DNA of 48,747 bases from an uncultured Pelagibacteraceae bacterium (GCA_902596675.1 CACJUO010000009.1:1-48747), one strand, 5' to 3'. Positions 26,141 to 35,073 are shown, numbered from the stretch's first letter. Translations and numbers: made by a program. The notes: generated by a model from the sequence alone, not told the origin.

Positions 26141-27066
26141 ATTGGCTAACAAAGGCTATAAATTTTGGGGAAAAAATAAAGAAGGTACTTCGAAAAAGAC
26201 CTTCAAAAGACGATATAGCTAATTCAGATTGGACCAGTTGTTGCAAAGGTCCAATATTAAAGAAAGATTTAGAGAATAATTTATGGGTTTGTAATCTTTG
26301 TGGAAAACATCATAGAATTAGTTGTAGACAAAGATTTGATATAGTCTTTGGAAAGAATTCCTATCAAATTTTAGAGTCACCAATACCTACTGAAGATCCA
26401 TTGAATTGGGTCGATACAAAATCTTACAAAGACAGACTTAAAATTGCGAGAAAAAAAACTAATCAAAATTGTGCAGTAATGATCGCAAAAGGAAAAATTA
26501 ATGGAATTGAAGTAACAGCAGGAGCAATAAACTTTGATTTTATAGGGGGTTCGGTTGGAGCTGCAGAGGGAGAGGCTATAATTTACGGAGTACAACACGC
26601 AATAGACAACCAAACACCTTACTTGTTCTTTCCTTGTGGCGGAGGACAAAGGATGTTTGAGTCAACTATCGCTTTAGCAAACATGACTAGAACAACACTT
26701 GCTATAAATGAACTTAAAAATAACAATTTACCTTATATTGTATGCTTTACTGATCCTACAGCAGGTGGAATAACTGCATCTTTTGCAATGTTAGGGGATA
26801 TTCATCTTGCAGAACCTGGGTGCCTAATAGCTTTTGCAGGAAAAAGGGTAATTCAAGCGACTGTAAAAGAGGAATTAAGTTCTGATTTTCAAACAGCTGA
26901 ATTTGTTGAGAAACATGGTTTTGTCGATAGAGTTGTACATAGAAAAGATATACAAAAAGAAGTGGGGAAACTTCTATCGATATTACTTAAAAAAAATTCT
27001 GATATACATTTAGAAAATTTAAATGAAACTTCAGAAACTAATATCCAAACTAGAGAAGCATCATAA
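26137..27066 (+). CDS. accD: Acetyl-CoA carboxylase carboxyltransferase beta subunit
   Basis: AccD forms the carboxyltransferase with AccA (2644-3750). The 309-aa protein has a zinc ribbon near 30-60. The second Cys pair is normal (VCNLCGKHHRI), but the first, usually C-X2-C, is two adjacent Cys (SCCKG), so zinc binding may be altered. The crotonase-like core is standard: GAINFDFIGGSVGAAEGEA, FPCGGGQRMFES, FTDPTAGGITASFAMLGDI and FAGKRVIQATV. It starts in the trpA stop, and its last 44 bp are shared with folC. Confidence 0.94.
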   Translation: MNWLTKAINFGEKIKKVLRKRPSKDDIANSDWTSCCKGPILKKDLENNLWVCNLCGKHHRISCRQRFDIVFGKNSYQILESPIPTEDPLNWVDTKSYKDRLKIARKKTNQNCAVMIAKGKINGIEVTAGAINFDFIGGSVGAAEGEAIIYGVQHAIDNQTPYLFFPCGGGQRMFESTIALANMTRTTLAINELKNNNLPYIVCFTDPTAGGITASFAMLGDIHLAEPGCLIAFAGKRVIQATVKEELSSDFQTAEFVEKHGFVDRVVHRKDIQKEVGKLLSILLKKNSDIHLENLNETSETNIQTREAS

Positions 27067-28288
27067 AAAAAAACTAGACTTATCTCTGGGAAGAACTTTT
27101 AATCTATTAAAAAAACTTGGTGATCCACAAGATAAATTAAAAAACATTATCACAGTTGTTGGAACTAATGCTAAAGCAAGTATGTGCTATAGCTTTAAGT
27201 CAATACTTAACGAAGCTGGATACAAGACTAATCTTTACACTTCGCCCCACCTTCTCTCTTACACAGAAAGATACGTTTTTAATGACAAAGAAATTAATGA
27301 GGAAGATTTAATAGAACTGCTGACTGATGTTGAAAAAACTTTAGGAGATGACAATGCAACATTATTTGAAATTTTAACTTGTGCTTTTTTAAAACATGCT
27401 GAAAATTTCAAAGACAATATTAATATTATAGAAGCAGGATTATTTCATCAATTTGATAGTACAAATGTATTTAAGGAAAATTTAATGACTCTAATTGGTG
27501 TAATTCATAATGACCACTTTCAATGGCTTGAAAATAAATCAATTGAAGGGGTAATATATGAAAAAACAGCTAAGCTTTTAAACTCAAATATATTTATTAA
27601 TAAACAAGTAAATAATGAAATAAGAGATAAAATAGAAAGTTCATTGGAAAAAAATACATCAAATAAATATTTTTTTGGGAAAGATTTTAATATTGCAAAG
27701 TCTGAAAATGGATTTATTCAATATCAAGATCAGTTGGGAGAATTAGTATTACCTGAACCAAGTATTCTTGGAGATCATCAGCTTTATAATGTTAGTACCT
27801 CAATTGCTGCATCAAGAAAGATTTTTAATATTAAAGATGAACATATTGCAAAGGGTATCAAAAATATTTCATTAAAAGCAAGACTTGAAGAGATAAAATC
27901 TGGAAAATTAAAAGAGATTGTTGGAAATAATAAACTTATAGTTGATGGTGGTCACAACATTAGTGCAAGTTTTTCTATCGCTAATTGGATTAAAAATCAA
28001 AATGAAGAAGTAAATCTAATCGTAGGTATGATGAAAGATAAAGAACATACAGAATTTATAAAAGCTTTTGAAAATATTGTAAATTCAATTACTTTAATTG
28101 ATATTCCTAATCAAGATGGTGCAATTTCAAAGGAAGATTTTAGAAAAAAGCTAAATAATTTAAAATTAAATTTGAAACTTTCTGATGGTATTGAAGAAAG
28201 TATAAAATCCTTATCAAAAAATGAAAATACTATTATACTATGCTTAGGTTCACTATATCTTGCTGGAGAAATTTTAAGATTAAATTAG
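27023..28288 (+). CDS. folC: Folylpolyglutamate / dihydrofolate synthase
   Basis: FolC adds glutamate to folates and often also makes dihydrofolate. The 421-aa Mur-ligase-like protein has a P-loop VVGTNAKAS near 50 (family GTNGKGS; the lysine is kept and both glycines are Ala), YTSPHLLSYTERYVF, EAGLFHQFDSTN, GVIHNDHFQWLE and VDGGHNISA. No later start fits the N-terminus, so the 44-bp overlap with accD looks real. It overlaps convergent trxA by 4 bp. Confidence 0.92.
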   Translation: MKLQKLISKLEKHHKKKLDLSLGRTFNLLKKLGDPQDKLKNIITVVGTNAKASMCYSFKSILNEAGYKTNLYTSPHLLSYTERYVFNDKEINEEDLIELLTDVEKTLGDDNATLFEILTCAFLKHAENFKDNINIIEAGLFHQFDSTNVFKENLMTLIGVIHNDHFQWLENKSIEGVIYEKTAKLLNSNIFINKQVNNEIRDKIESSLEKNTSNKYFFGKDFNIAKSENGFIQYQDQLGELVLPEPSILGDHQLYNVSTSIAASRKIFNIKDEHIAKGIKNISLKARLEEIKSGKLKEIVGNNKLIVDGGHNISASFSIANWIKNQNEEVNLIVGMMKDKEHTEFIKAFENIVNSITLIDIPNQDGAISKEDFRKKLNNLKLNLKLSDGIEESIKSLSKNENTIILCLGSLYLAGEILRLN

Positions 28289-28602
28289 ATATTTTCTTTT
28301 ATCCAAGAAACAATTTCACTTTTTGGAACTGCTCCAACCTTAGTTGAAACATGATTTCCATCTTTCATTAAAATCATCGTGGGGATTCCTCGAACACCAT
28401 ATTTAGTTGGCGTATTTGGCTCTTCATCAATGTTATGTTTTGCTATAGATAATTGGTCAGACATTTCATTTGATATTTCTTCCAAGCTGGGAGCCACCAT
28501 GTGGCATGGACCGCACCATTCTGCCCAAAAATCACAAATTAATATCTTATTATCTTTAACTAATTGATCAAAACTCTCGTCGGTAGATTTTACTGTTGCC
28601 AT
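28285..28602 (-). CDS. trxA: Thioredoxin
   Basis: A classic 105-aa thioredoxin: active site WCGPC at about 28-32 (FWAEWCGPCHMVAPSLEEI), the cis-Pro in YGVRGIPTMILMKDG, and no signal peptide, so it is cytoplasmic. It reduces disulfides in many enzymes, such as ribonucleotide reductase. It is monocistronic and convergent with folC. Confidence 0.96.
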   Translation of the reverse strand: MATVKSTDESFDQLVKDNKILICDFWAEWCGPCHMVAPSLEEISNEMSDQLSIAKHNIDEEPNTPTKYGVRGIPTMILMKDGNHVSTKVGAVPKSEIVSWIKENI

Positions 28603-28608
28603 ATAAGT

Positions 28609-28636
28609 TTTATATAAATTAATTTTATTTATTCAA
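28609..28636 (-). promoter_or_regulatory. Putative trxA promoter giving a leaderless mRNA
   Basis: Minus strand: TTGAAT (28631-28636), a 16-bp spacer, TATAAA (28609-28614). The trxA ATG follows 6 nt after the -10, where transcription should begin, so the mRNA would be leaderless. Confidence 0.5.
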
Positions 28637-28668
28637 TAGTTAAAAATGGGTAAATTGAATTTTATACA

Positions 28669-30102
28669 TTAAACATTCTCATACTTTTTTTGAATAGACA
28701 TTGCATAAGTATTAAATTCATCTAACAGAGCTAATTTTTCGTTATCATTTTCATTAGTGTATTTTTCTCTTAAAGTATCAATTTCATTATATAAAGTAGG
28801 TATTGTCCACCATTTCTCTTTTCTTTCACTTAGTATTCTTTTAGCTATATCTCTTCTAATAGACTTGTACATAGAATTTGGAAGTATCTCTGGAGCTTCT
28901 TGAAATATAATTTTTTTACCAAAACTGACTAATCTATCATCTTCAAACTTATCTAATAAATTTAATTTCTCTTTCCATGGTGCCTCATGCCAACTTGGAA
29001 ACAGAGCAGTGTCCTTATTAGATGTAAATTTAGTATAAATACTCTCTTCTGCATATATTTCTTCTTGCGATTTTGATTGCTCTTTTTCTTCTGCGACCTC
29101 ACGAAGAGCGGTTAAAATATTTTGTGAAAACTGTTCATTATTTTGAACATATTCAGCTCTTTTTTTAATAACGTTTTTATCTAATTTATTATATGGTTCA
29201 ACATTCAAGCCATATTTTGCGTCAATAATTATTGGTGCTTTGTTTGATCTAACAGTTCTCAAAAACTTTGGGGTTTTTTTCATCTCAGTTTTTAATTCAT
29301 TTATAGATTTATTTATCAATGGTTGAATTTCTGTTCTAAGATCTATTGTATAATACCATCCTTGATAAATAGGATGCATACAATGTTTTGCATGTAACGG
29401 TACAACTAGATGAAGCCTGGACTTTCCATAATAATACTCATTTAAAGTTACAATTTCTCCTTTTTTCATAATTGTTTCAGTATTAGATTTATTTGCAGTA
29501 CTTAAGAAAGATTCCCAAGTATGTTCTTGCTTTTCTTTTACAATTTTCAACACTTTTGCAGTAAGTTCTGCATCAGCTAGTGCAGAGTGAGCATCGCTTG
29601 CATCTATGCCTTGCATCTGAGCCAAAGATGCTAATTTAAAAACTGGGTTATTTTTTTCATTAATTTCAGTTTCTAAAACTGTTGGATCTACTGCATATGC
29701 AGCTCTTGCAATATTTATTCCATCATGTCTTGTATTTGGTGCGGAATTTGTCAAATAAGGATACCTAATACTTTTGAAAAATTCTTTTCTTATCATCTCC
29801 TCATCGAAATTTAGTGAACTCCATCCTAAGAAAATAGCAGGACTCCATTTTTTAAAAATTTTTTCAACCTGCCCAAGCATTTGATAGTGACTTAGATTTG
29901 TTTGAGTAAGTTGTTTAATTGATGTCTTATTAACTATTAAAGCTGCAGCTTGAAAAATCTCAGTTTCATGAAGTCTGCATCGAAGATTAAATCTATCTTT
30001 TTCTTTAAAGTTCTCGTCAAATAGTATTCCTCCAATTTCTATGATACTACCAAAGTCAGTGCTAGCACTTGAAGATTCTATATCCCAGATTGCTAAATTC
30101 AT
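28669..30102 (-). CDS. sbcB: Exodeoxyribonuclease I (SbcB)
   Basis: ExoI degrades single-stranded DNA 3'-5' during repair and recombination. The 477-aa protein begins with the DEDDh exonuclease domain (LAIWDIESSSASTDFGSIIE, then GWSSLNFDEEMIRKEFF, and DASDAHSALADAELTAKVL with the catalytic His and Asp, about 165-185). SH3-like and helical C-terminal parts follow, with FPSWHEAPWKEKL. It overlaps the rmuC stop by 4 bp (ATGA), so the two are translationally coupled. Confidence 0.88.
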   Translation of the reverse strand: MNLAIWDIESSSASTDFGSIIEIGGILFDENFKEKDRFNLRCRLHETEIFQAAALIVNKTSIKQLTQTNLSHYQMLGQVEKIFKKWSPAIFLGWSSLNFDEEMIRKEFFKSIRYPYLTNSAPNTRHDGINIARAAYAVDPTVLETEINEKNNPVFKLASLAQMQGIDASDAHSALADAELTAKVLKIVKEKQEHTWESFLSTANKSNTETIMKKGEIVTLNEYYYGKSRLHLVVPLHAKHCMHPIYQGWYYTIDLRTEIQPLINKSINELKTEMKKTPKFLRTVRSNKAPIIIDAKYGLNVEPYNKLDKNVIKKRAEYVQNNEQFSQNILTALREVAEEKEQSKSQEEIYAEESIYTKFTSNKDTALFPSWHEAPWKEKLNLLDKFEDDRLVSFGKKIIFQEAPEILPNSMYKSIRRDIAKRILSERKEKWWTIPTLYNEIDTLREKYTNENDNEKLALLDEFNTYAMSIQKKYENV

Positions 30103-31166
30103 TGATTTATAAGGTCTTTTTTATCAAATTCTAAATCTTTAACTCTTTTAGCCCTATTAGTAATTGCATCTACCGATATTTGAAGTTTTCTAAAATCTTC
30201 TGTCAATTGTGTATTTCTTTTATCAATATTGCTAAATCTTTCAGAAAATCTAGTGATGTCTTCAAATATTTTGCTAAATTCTTTTTGAATAATATCGGCT
30301 TTTTCACTCATTTCCTTGTTGTCAATAAATAGTCTGTATGTCTTTAAAAAACCAAAAATAGTATTAGGCGATACAATTATAACATTTTTAGTTCTTGCTT
30401 CTTCTGAAAAATTTCCTTTTGCCTCCATTATGGCATTATAAACACCTTCGGACGCAACATACATAATTGCAAATGGAGCTGTCTCATTTTCTATGATATA
30501 TTTTTCTGAAATATCCTTAATATGTTTTTTAATATCATCAGAAAATAATTTTGCGTAATTTTTCTTTTGTTGTTCATCTTTCTCGGTAATTAATTTTGTA
30601 TAATTTTCCCAAGCAAATTTGGAGTCTATTGGAACACATTCATGAGGTTCTCCAAGATGTAAAAAACAGTCAACTCTTTTTCCATTTGATAAAGTATATT
30701 CCATATCGAAATACTTTTTACTTAAAACATCAGAGACAATTGTTTTTAAGGAATCATTTCCTAACCTTCCTCTTGTACCTTGATTATTAAAAAGATTTTT
30801 AAAATCAATTACACTAGTTTTTATCTCATTAATTTCTTCCTGTGCCTTATCAATCCTAGCCAATCTTTCATTTAAACCACTTACTATTGACCTAATTTCT
30901 TTATCTGACTCATTTTGTTTTTGTGTAATTTTTTCTGATAAATCACTTTGTTTTTGCGTAATTTTTTCTGATAAATCACTTTGTTTTTCAGTGATTTTTT
31001 CAGTTAAAACAGAATTATTCTCAGCATTTTTTTCAATTAATTTTTCAATTTTTTCAGAAAGATTTTCATTATTTTGATTACTTTTGGCGCGATCAAGCTT
31101 CTTAATTACCAAAACAATTAACACAATTAAGACAGCAATAAATATTAATATAATATACTCCAACAT
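30099..31166 (-). CDS. rmuC: DNA recombination protein RmuC
   Basis: RmuC has a PD-(D/E)XK-like fold and limits DNA rearrangements at inverted repeats. The 355-aa protein has an N-terminal membrane helix (about 3-22), a long coiled coil (about 30-115), then the RmuC core (GRLGNDSLKTIVSDVL, RVDCFLHLGEPHECVPIDSK with the putative catalytic Asp and Lys, FAIMYVASEGVYNAIM, NVIIVSPNTIFGFLKTYRLF). The coiled coil holds three 11-residue repeats (ITEKQSDLSEK type) that are also repeats in the DNA. It heads an operon with sbcB. Confidence 0.92.
   Translation of the reverse strand: MLEYIILIFIAVLIVLIVLVIKKLDRAKSNQNNENLSEKIEKLIEKNAENNSVLTEKITEKQSDLSEKITQKQSDLSEKITQKQNESDKEIRSIVSGLNERLARIDKAQEEINEIKTSVIDFKNLFNNQGTRGRLGNDSLKTIVSDVLSKKYFDMEYTLSNGKRVDCFLHLGEPHECVPIDSKFAWENYTKLITEKDEQQKKNYAKLFSDDIKKHIKDISEKYIIENETAPFAIMYVASEGVYNAIMEAKGNFSEEARTKNVIIVSPNTIFGFLKTYRLFIDNKEMSEKADIIQKEFSKIFEDITRFSERFSNIDKRNTQLTEDFRKLQISVDAITNRAKRVKDLEFDKKDLINQ
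30911..31009. repeat. Three tandem 33-bp repeats inside rmuC
   Basis: Copies at 30911-30943, 30944-30976 and 30977-31009. The first two are nearly identical (one or two changes); the third has drifted in its second half. Each encodes 11 residues, the hendecad length of a coiled coil, so copy changes keep frame and helix phase. Confidence 0.85.
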
Positions 31167-31265
31167 ATTTTCTTTCTTAAGAATTGTTTTAACGGAGTTT
31201 TAGAATTGATTTTTATCAGGAACTAAACACCTCGCATCTAAACAAGTAGCTTAATGTAATTTTCT

Positions 31266-31293
31266 TTTATATTTATTAATTGAGATTAGTCAA
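31266..31293 (-). promoter_or_regulatory. Putative rmuC-sbcB promoter
   Basis: Minus strand: TTGACT (31288-31293), a 16-bp spacer, TATAAA (31266-31271). The -35 overlaps the stop codon of the upstream nuclease gene. The leader to the rmuC ATG would be about 93 nt, unusually long for this window; I saw no clear structure or alphaproteobacterial LexA box in it. Confidence 0.55.
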
Positions 31294-31976
31294 GAAATAT
31301 TATTTAGTTCATAAAATTTTTTTACTCTTCCCATGAACAAGTTTTGATACATTTCAAGTTCAGCCCCTTCTATTTTAAATTCTTGAAACAATATATCTTG
31401 AGTACATAAAAGAATTATCCCAGCTTTCATCTTAGTGCCATGAACAACATCATGACCCAATGTGTAAGCGCCAAGTTGCAAAAAGTAATCTTGTATAAAA
31501 TCTGATTTCTTTGGCTTATTAGCTTGCTTAAAATCTATACAAACGTCTACACCATTCATTTTAGCTAATAAATCTGCTGTGCCCGCGTACTGATCTGGAT
31601 AATAAATAGTTTCCTCAATTCCATATATTTCCTCTAGCCTGCCATTTAGTCCTTTATCAATAATTTCTTTTGCCATTATTTTATGTTGCTCATTGGTCTC
31701 AAAAAAACTCTCATTTAATCTACCTCTAAGGAAATCCTCTATATATGAGTGCATTAACGTTCCTCTAGTAGAAGCCTCCGTTTTAATTCTGTTGGCTTCT
31801 TTTAAGCCTACTCTTTCTCTCCAATTTGCTAAAGCTGCTTTTTCTTCTTCTGATTTAGTTAGAGAAAGTATACTTGTTACGGACGGAAGTTTAGCCTGAC
31901 CCAAAGAGTACTTTCTATATCCGTCTTCAATAGATCTTGTTGACTTTGGATAATTAAATTTATTATTCCAACGCAT
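31290..31976 (-). CDS. PD-(D/E)XK superfamily exonuclease (MGME1/phage-exonuclease-like)
   Basis: This 228-aa protein shows a PD-(D/E)XK nuclease layout: KLPSVTSILSLT and TRGTLMHSYIEDFL (motif I-like His/Glu, about 70-85), then YAGTADLLAKMNGVDVCIDFK (Asp, Asp-X-Lys, about 130-150) and QDYFLQLGAYTLGHD (motif with Gln and Tyr). The order resembles mitochondrial MGME1 and T7-like phage exonucleases. That likeness is by eye and needs a profile search. It starts 1 nt after hisG ends and lies upstream of rmuC and sbcB, forming a group of three DNA-end-processing genes. Confidence 0.72.
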   Translation of the reverse strand: MRWNNKFNYPKSTRSIEDGYRKYSLGQAKLPSVTSILSLTKSEEEKAALANWRERVGLKEANRIKTEASTRGTLMHSYIEDFLRGRLNESFFETNEQHKIMAKEIIDKGLNGRLEEIYGIEETIYYPDQYAGTADLLAKMNGVDVCIDFKQANKPKKSDFIQDYFLQLGAYTLGHDVVHGTKMKAGIILLCTQDILFQEFKIEGAELEMYQNLFMGRVKKFYELNNIS

Positions 31977-31977
31977 T

Positions 31978-32655
31978 TTATTTACTTAATAATTTTATAA
32001 TATTTTGAATATTTTTTTTTTTAGACATTTTTTTAGAAGACATCAAACAGGCTTGCGATAGAAGTATTTCTCCATCCTTTAAAATTCTTAAATTGTTAGC
32101 TTTTAAAGTTTCTCCTGTGCTGGTTATATCGGTTAAAATCTCAGATGAACCAGTAAATGGATATATCTCAGTTGCTCCAAGGGAAGGTACTAATTTAAAT
32201 TGAGTCACTCCTTTTGAAAATAAAAATTCTTTGGTCAAGTTTGGATATTTTGTTGCAACTCTTAATCTACTTTTCTTTTTATCTTTAAAATCAAAAGATA
32301 TTTCTTCTAAATCAGCAAGTGTTTGGACATCTATCCACTCATCAGGAACAGCTACAACTAGAGTAGCATTTCCATAATCAAGTTTTTTGTTAATGGTAAC
32401 TTTATTTTGAATATTTAATTCAGATTCTTTTAATAAATCATAACCTGAAAATCCTATATCCAAAGTTCCATCTCCTAATCTTTCTATTATTTCTCTTGCA
32501 TGAAGATAAACTATTTTAATTTTCTTATTTTCTTTTATATATCCAAAAAGATCTCTTTCCCCTCTTTCTGATAAAATTTTTAGATTTTTATTTTTAAAAA
32601 TACTTAAAGTGTCTTTTCTGAGTCTACCTTTGCTAGGGATGCCAATTTTAATCAT
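31978..32655 (-). CDS. hisG: ATP phosphoribosyltransferase, short form (HisG-S)
   Basis: HisG starts histidine synthesis by joining ATP and PRPP. At 225 aa this is the short form without the C-terminal regulatory domain, so it needs HisZ, which lies directly upstream. Motifs: IGIPSKGRLRKDTLSIFKN at the start, DIGFSGYDLL (family D-G-I-T-G-x-D), and the PRPP loop DITSTGETLKANNL near 178. It overlaps hisZ by 8 bp. Confidence 0.95.
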   Translation of the reverse strand: MIKIGIPSKGRLRKDTLSIFKNKNLKILSERGERDLFGYIKENKKIKIVYLHAREIIERLGDGTLDIGFSGYDLLKESELNIQNKVTINKKLDYGNATLVVAVPDEWIDVQTLADLEEISFDFKDKKKSRLRVATKYPNLTKEFLFSKGVTQFKLVPSLGATEIYPFTGSSEILTDITSTGETLKANNLRILKDGEILLSQACLMSSKKMSKKKNIQNIIKLLSK

Positions 32656-33697
32656 TTAAATTTATTGCACCTCCAACAGCTGGAACCTTTATTTTAGAAC
32701 CTAAATCACTAATAAGATTGTCATAACGGCCACCATTTACCTCAATTTTTTTTGAATTTATTTTTGTTTGAATTTTAAAAACCATTCCTGTGTAATATTC
32801 CAAATGTCTGCCGAATGAAGATGAAAAATTTACATTTAACTTTGAAACTTTATCTGTAGTTATTGGAAAATAATTCTTTCCAACACTAAGATTTATTTTA
32901 TTTTGTTTAAAAAAAGTATTTAGTGTAGCTGCTGCTTTACTCATAGAACAACTAATTTTTAAATAATCTCTAATAATTTTTACAACATTTTGGCCTTTTA
33001 TTTGTCTTCTAGGATCTTTAATTTTATTATCAAACCTTAATAAAATTTCGTTTAAAGTTCGACCTGCAATATTTCTATCTTGATTTTGTTTAAACATTTT
33101 TAAATATCTTTTTTTATCCAATTCAACTACTGTTTCATCTACATCTGAGTTAGTCTCTAAACGCTTCAACAATTCGTTAAAATAATTTTCTCTCCAAAAA
33201 TGTCTTTGTAATCTAAGCCTCCATCTTTTTGGAATATCTAATTTATTTATTAATAAGTGAAAAATTTCAACATTCCCAATTGTAATATTTCCAGTTTTGT
33301 ATCTAAATTTATTTATAACTTTAATACTTGTATCTATGATTTTTTTGTCATCTCTTTTCTCATTTTTTGATCCTAAAATCTCAAAACCTATTTGATCTCT
33401 TATTATCTTATCAGTTTTTTTTTGAACTTTTCTGAATGCTTGTCCGCTGTAAAAAACTTTTGAAGATTTCTTATTTTTTTGATTAAGATATTTAATACAA
33501 GACGCAACAGTTAAATCTGGTCTTAAACAAATTTCTTTTCCGTTCTGATCAGGAAATGAAAAAATTAAACTTCTAAATGACTCACCAGATCTCTCAAGAA
33601 TTAAATTAGTAGGTATGACTATATCTAAATCGATGTAATCAAATCCACTCGATTTTAAGGATTTAAGAATATTCTCAGACAAGTTTTTTGACTTCAT
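32648..33697 (-). CDS. hisZ: ATP phosphoribosyltransferase regulatory subunit HisZ
   Basis: HisZ is a catalytically dead paralogue of histidyl-tRNA synthetase that activates and regulates HisG-S. The 349-aa protein keeps class II aaRS traces (LERSGESFRSLIFSFPDQNG, ICLRPDLTVASC, FYSGQAFRKVQKK) and a late GGRYDNLISDLGSKIKVPAVGGAINLND. It lacks an anticodon-binding domain. It overlaps hisS by 23 bp. The order hisS-hisZ-hisG means synthetase, its paralogue and the enzyme it regulates are made together. Confidence 0.92.
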   Translation of the reverse strand: MKSKNLSENILKSLKSSGFDYIDLDIVIPTNLILERSGESFRSLIFSFPDQNGKEICLRPDLTVASCIKYLNQKNKKSSKVFYSGQAFRKVQKKTDKIIRDQIGFEILGSKNEKRDDKKIIDTSIKVINKFRYKTGNITIGNVEIFHLLINKLDIPKRWRLRLQRHFWRENYFNELLKRLETNSDVDETVVELDKKRYLKMFKQNQDRNIAGRTLNEILLRFDNKIKDPRRQIKGQNVVKIIRDYLKISCSMSKAAATLNTFFKQNKINLSVGKNYFPITTDKVSKLNVNFSSSFGRHLEYYTGMVFKIQTKINSKKIEVNGGRYDNLISDLGSKIKVPAVGGAINLND

Positions 33698-35069
33698 TAA
33701 TTAAATCTTTCTTTGAAAAAGTTTTATTATTCTCTCCCTTAACACCTTTTAAATTTTTTATTGTCACTGTATTATCTTTAAACTCATTTTCTCCGCAGAT
33801 AATGGCAACTGGTAATTGGCGTTTATTTGCAAAAGTAAGCTGTTTACCGAGATTTTTTTTAGAATCTAAAAATATTTCAGCGTTAATATTGTTTTGTCTT
33901 AAGAGATCTAAAATTTCGTAGTAATTTTTTAAATATTTTTGGTCCATTACACATACCAAAACTGATTTTTGTTCATCTAATTCAATTTGATCTAATTGCA
34001 TTAATGCAAATAAAAGTCTGTCTACGCCAAAACTTATGCCTGTCCCTGGAATATCTACACCTTTAAATCTTGATATAAGTTTTGCGTAAGCTCCTCCTGA
34101 GCAAATACTACCTATATCTACTTCTTTGCCTTTGTTATTTGTAACTTTAAAATTTAAATTTGTTTCTACAATAAAATCAGAATAATAAGCTAAACCTCTC
34201 ACAATTGTGAAATTAGTCTTTACTTGATCTAAGCTTGATCCATACCCAAGTACCACAAAAAATTCTTCCAACTCTTTTATTCCCTCTTGTGACAATGGAT
34301 TTTTAAAGCTTTGTTTCAATTCTTTTAAATCCTTTATTTTTAGATATTTTAATATTTGGTCAACCTGCTCATCATTTAAATCTGCACCTTTTGTGATAGC
34401 TCCACTAGTATCTTTTCGTTCTTTTCTTAAGAGATCTTCCACACCTTTTAACCCAAAACCAGGTTTATCAAGTTTATCAATTGCTCTAATAACTTTTAAT
34501 TGCTTTTCATTGGATATTTTCAAATCATCTAACAATCCCTGAACTATTTTTCTATTACTTACATTGATTGTAAATTGATCTTTCTTTAGTCCACATTCAA
34601 GTAATGCTGCTGAAATTAAATTACAAAGCTCAGCATTAGCCTGTGAGGAATTAACATTTCCAACAATATCAAAATCTGCTTGCAAAAATTCTCTATACCT
34701 TCCATTTCCTGCCTTTTCATTACGAAATACATTTTGAATAGCATATCTTTTATAAATTGAGGGTAACTCTTGATTATTTTGAGCAACAAATCTTGCTAGA
34801 GGACTTGATAGATCATATCGAAGAGTAATATTTTTATCTCCATCTTTAAATGAAAATACATCAGACATAGGGTTAGTTTCATCATCTGCCAAAAATGATC
34901 CAATATTTTCACTGATCTCAAACGATGGGGTTTCTAGTGGCTCAGCACCAAACTTAATAAAAACATTCTCAATTGCTGATAAAAGCTTTTTTTTGAGAAG
35001 AAGTTTCTTGTCCCAACGATCTTCAAACCCTGAGGGTAACCCAGGTATTAATTTATTTTCTTTCTTCAT
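33675..35069 (-). CDS. hisS: Histidyl-tRNA synthetase
   Basis: This 464-aa class II synthetase has ITLRYDLSSPLARFVAQN (motif near 85), motif 2 FRNEKAGNGRYREFLQADFD, the histidine signature RGLAYYSDFIVET, and GISFGVDRLLFALMQL as motif 3, followed by an anticodon-binding domain. The ATG at 35069 is 4 nt after the encoded CCA end of tRNA-His, on the same strand. Thus hisS must be read from the tRNA transcript, and 3' processing of the tRNA would leave a near-leaderless mRNA. Confidence 0.95.
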   Translation of the reverse strand: MKKENKLIPGLPSGFEDRWDKKLLLKKKLLSAIENVFIKFGAEPLETPSFEISENIGSFLADDETNPMSDVFSFKDGDKNITLRYDLSSPLARFVAQNNQELPSIYKRYAIQNVFRNEKAGNGRYREFLQADFDIVGNVNSSQANAELCNLISAALLECGLKKDQFTINVSNRKIVQGLLDDLKISNEKQLKVIRAIDKLDKPGFGLKGVEDLLRKERKDTSGAITKGADLNDEQVDQILKYLKIKDLKELKQSFKNPLSQEGIKELEEFFVVLGYGSSLDQVKTNFTIVRGLAYYSDFIVETNLNFKVTNNKGKEVDIGSICSGGAYAKLISRFKGVDIPGTGISFGVDRLLFALMQLDQIELDEQKSVLVCVMDQKYLKNYYEILDLLRQNNINAEIFLDSKKNLGKQLTFANKRQLPVAIICGENEFKDNTVTIKNLKGVKGENNKTFSKKDLINEVKKLV

Positions 35070-35073
35070 TTTT

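Noticed and set aside
28379..28567. Plus-strand frame opposite trxA
   Set aside because: It lies fully antisense to thioredoxin and has no recognisable features.
31167..31265. Riboswitch or LexA site in the long rmuC leader
   Set aside because: One GTTC occurs but no second copy at the alphaproteobacterial spacing, and no stable fold was evident.
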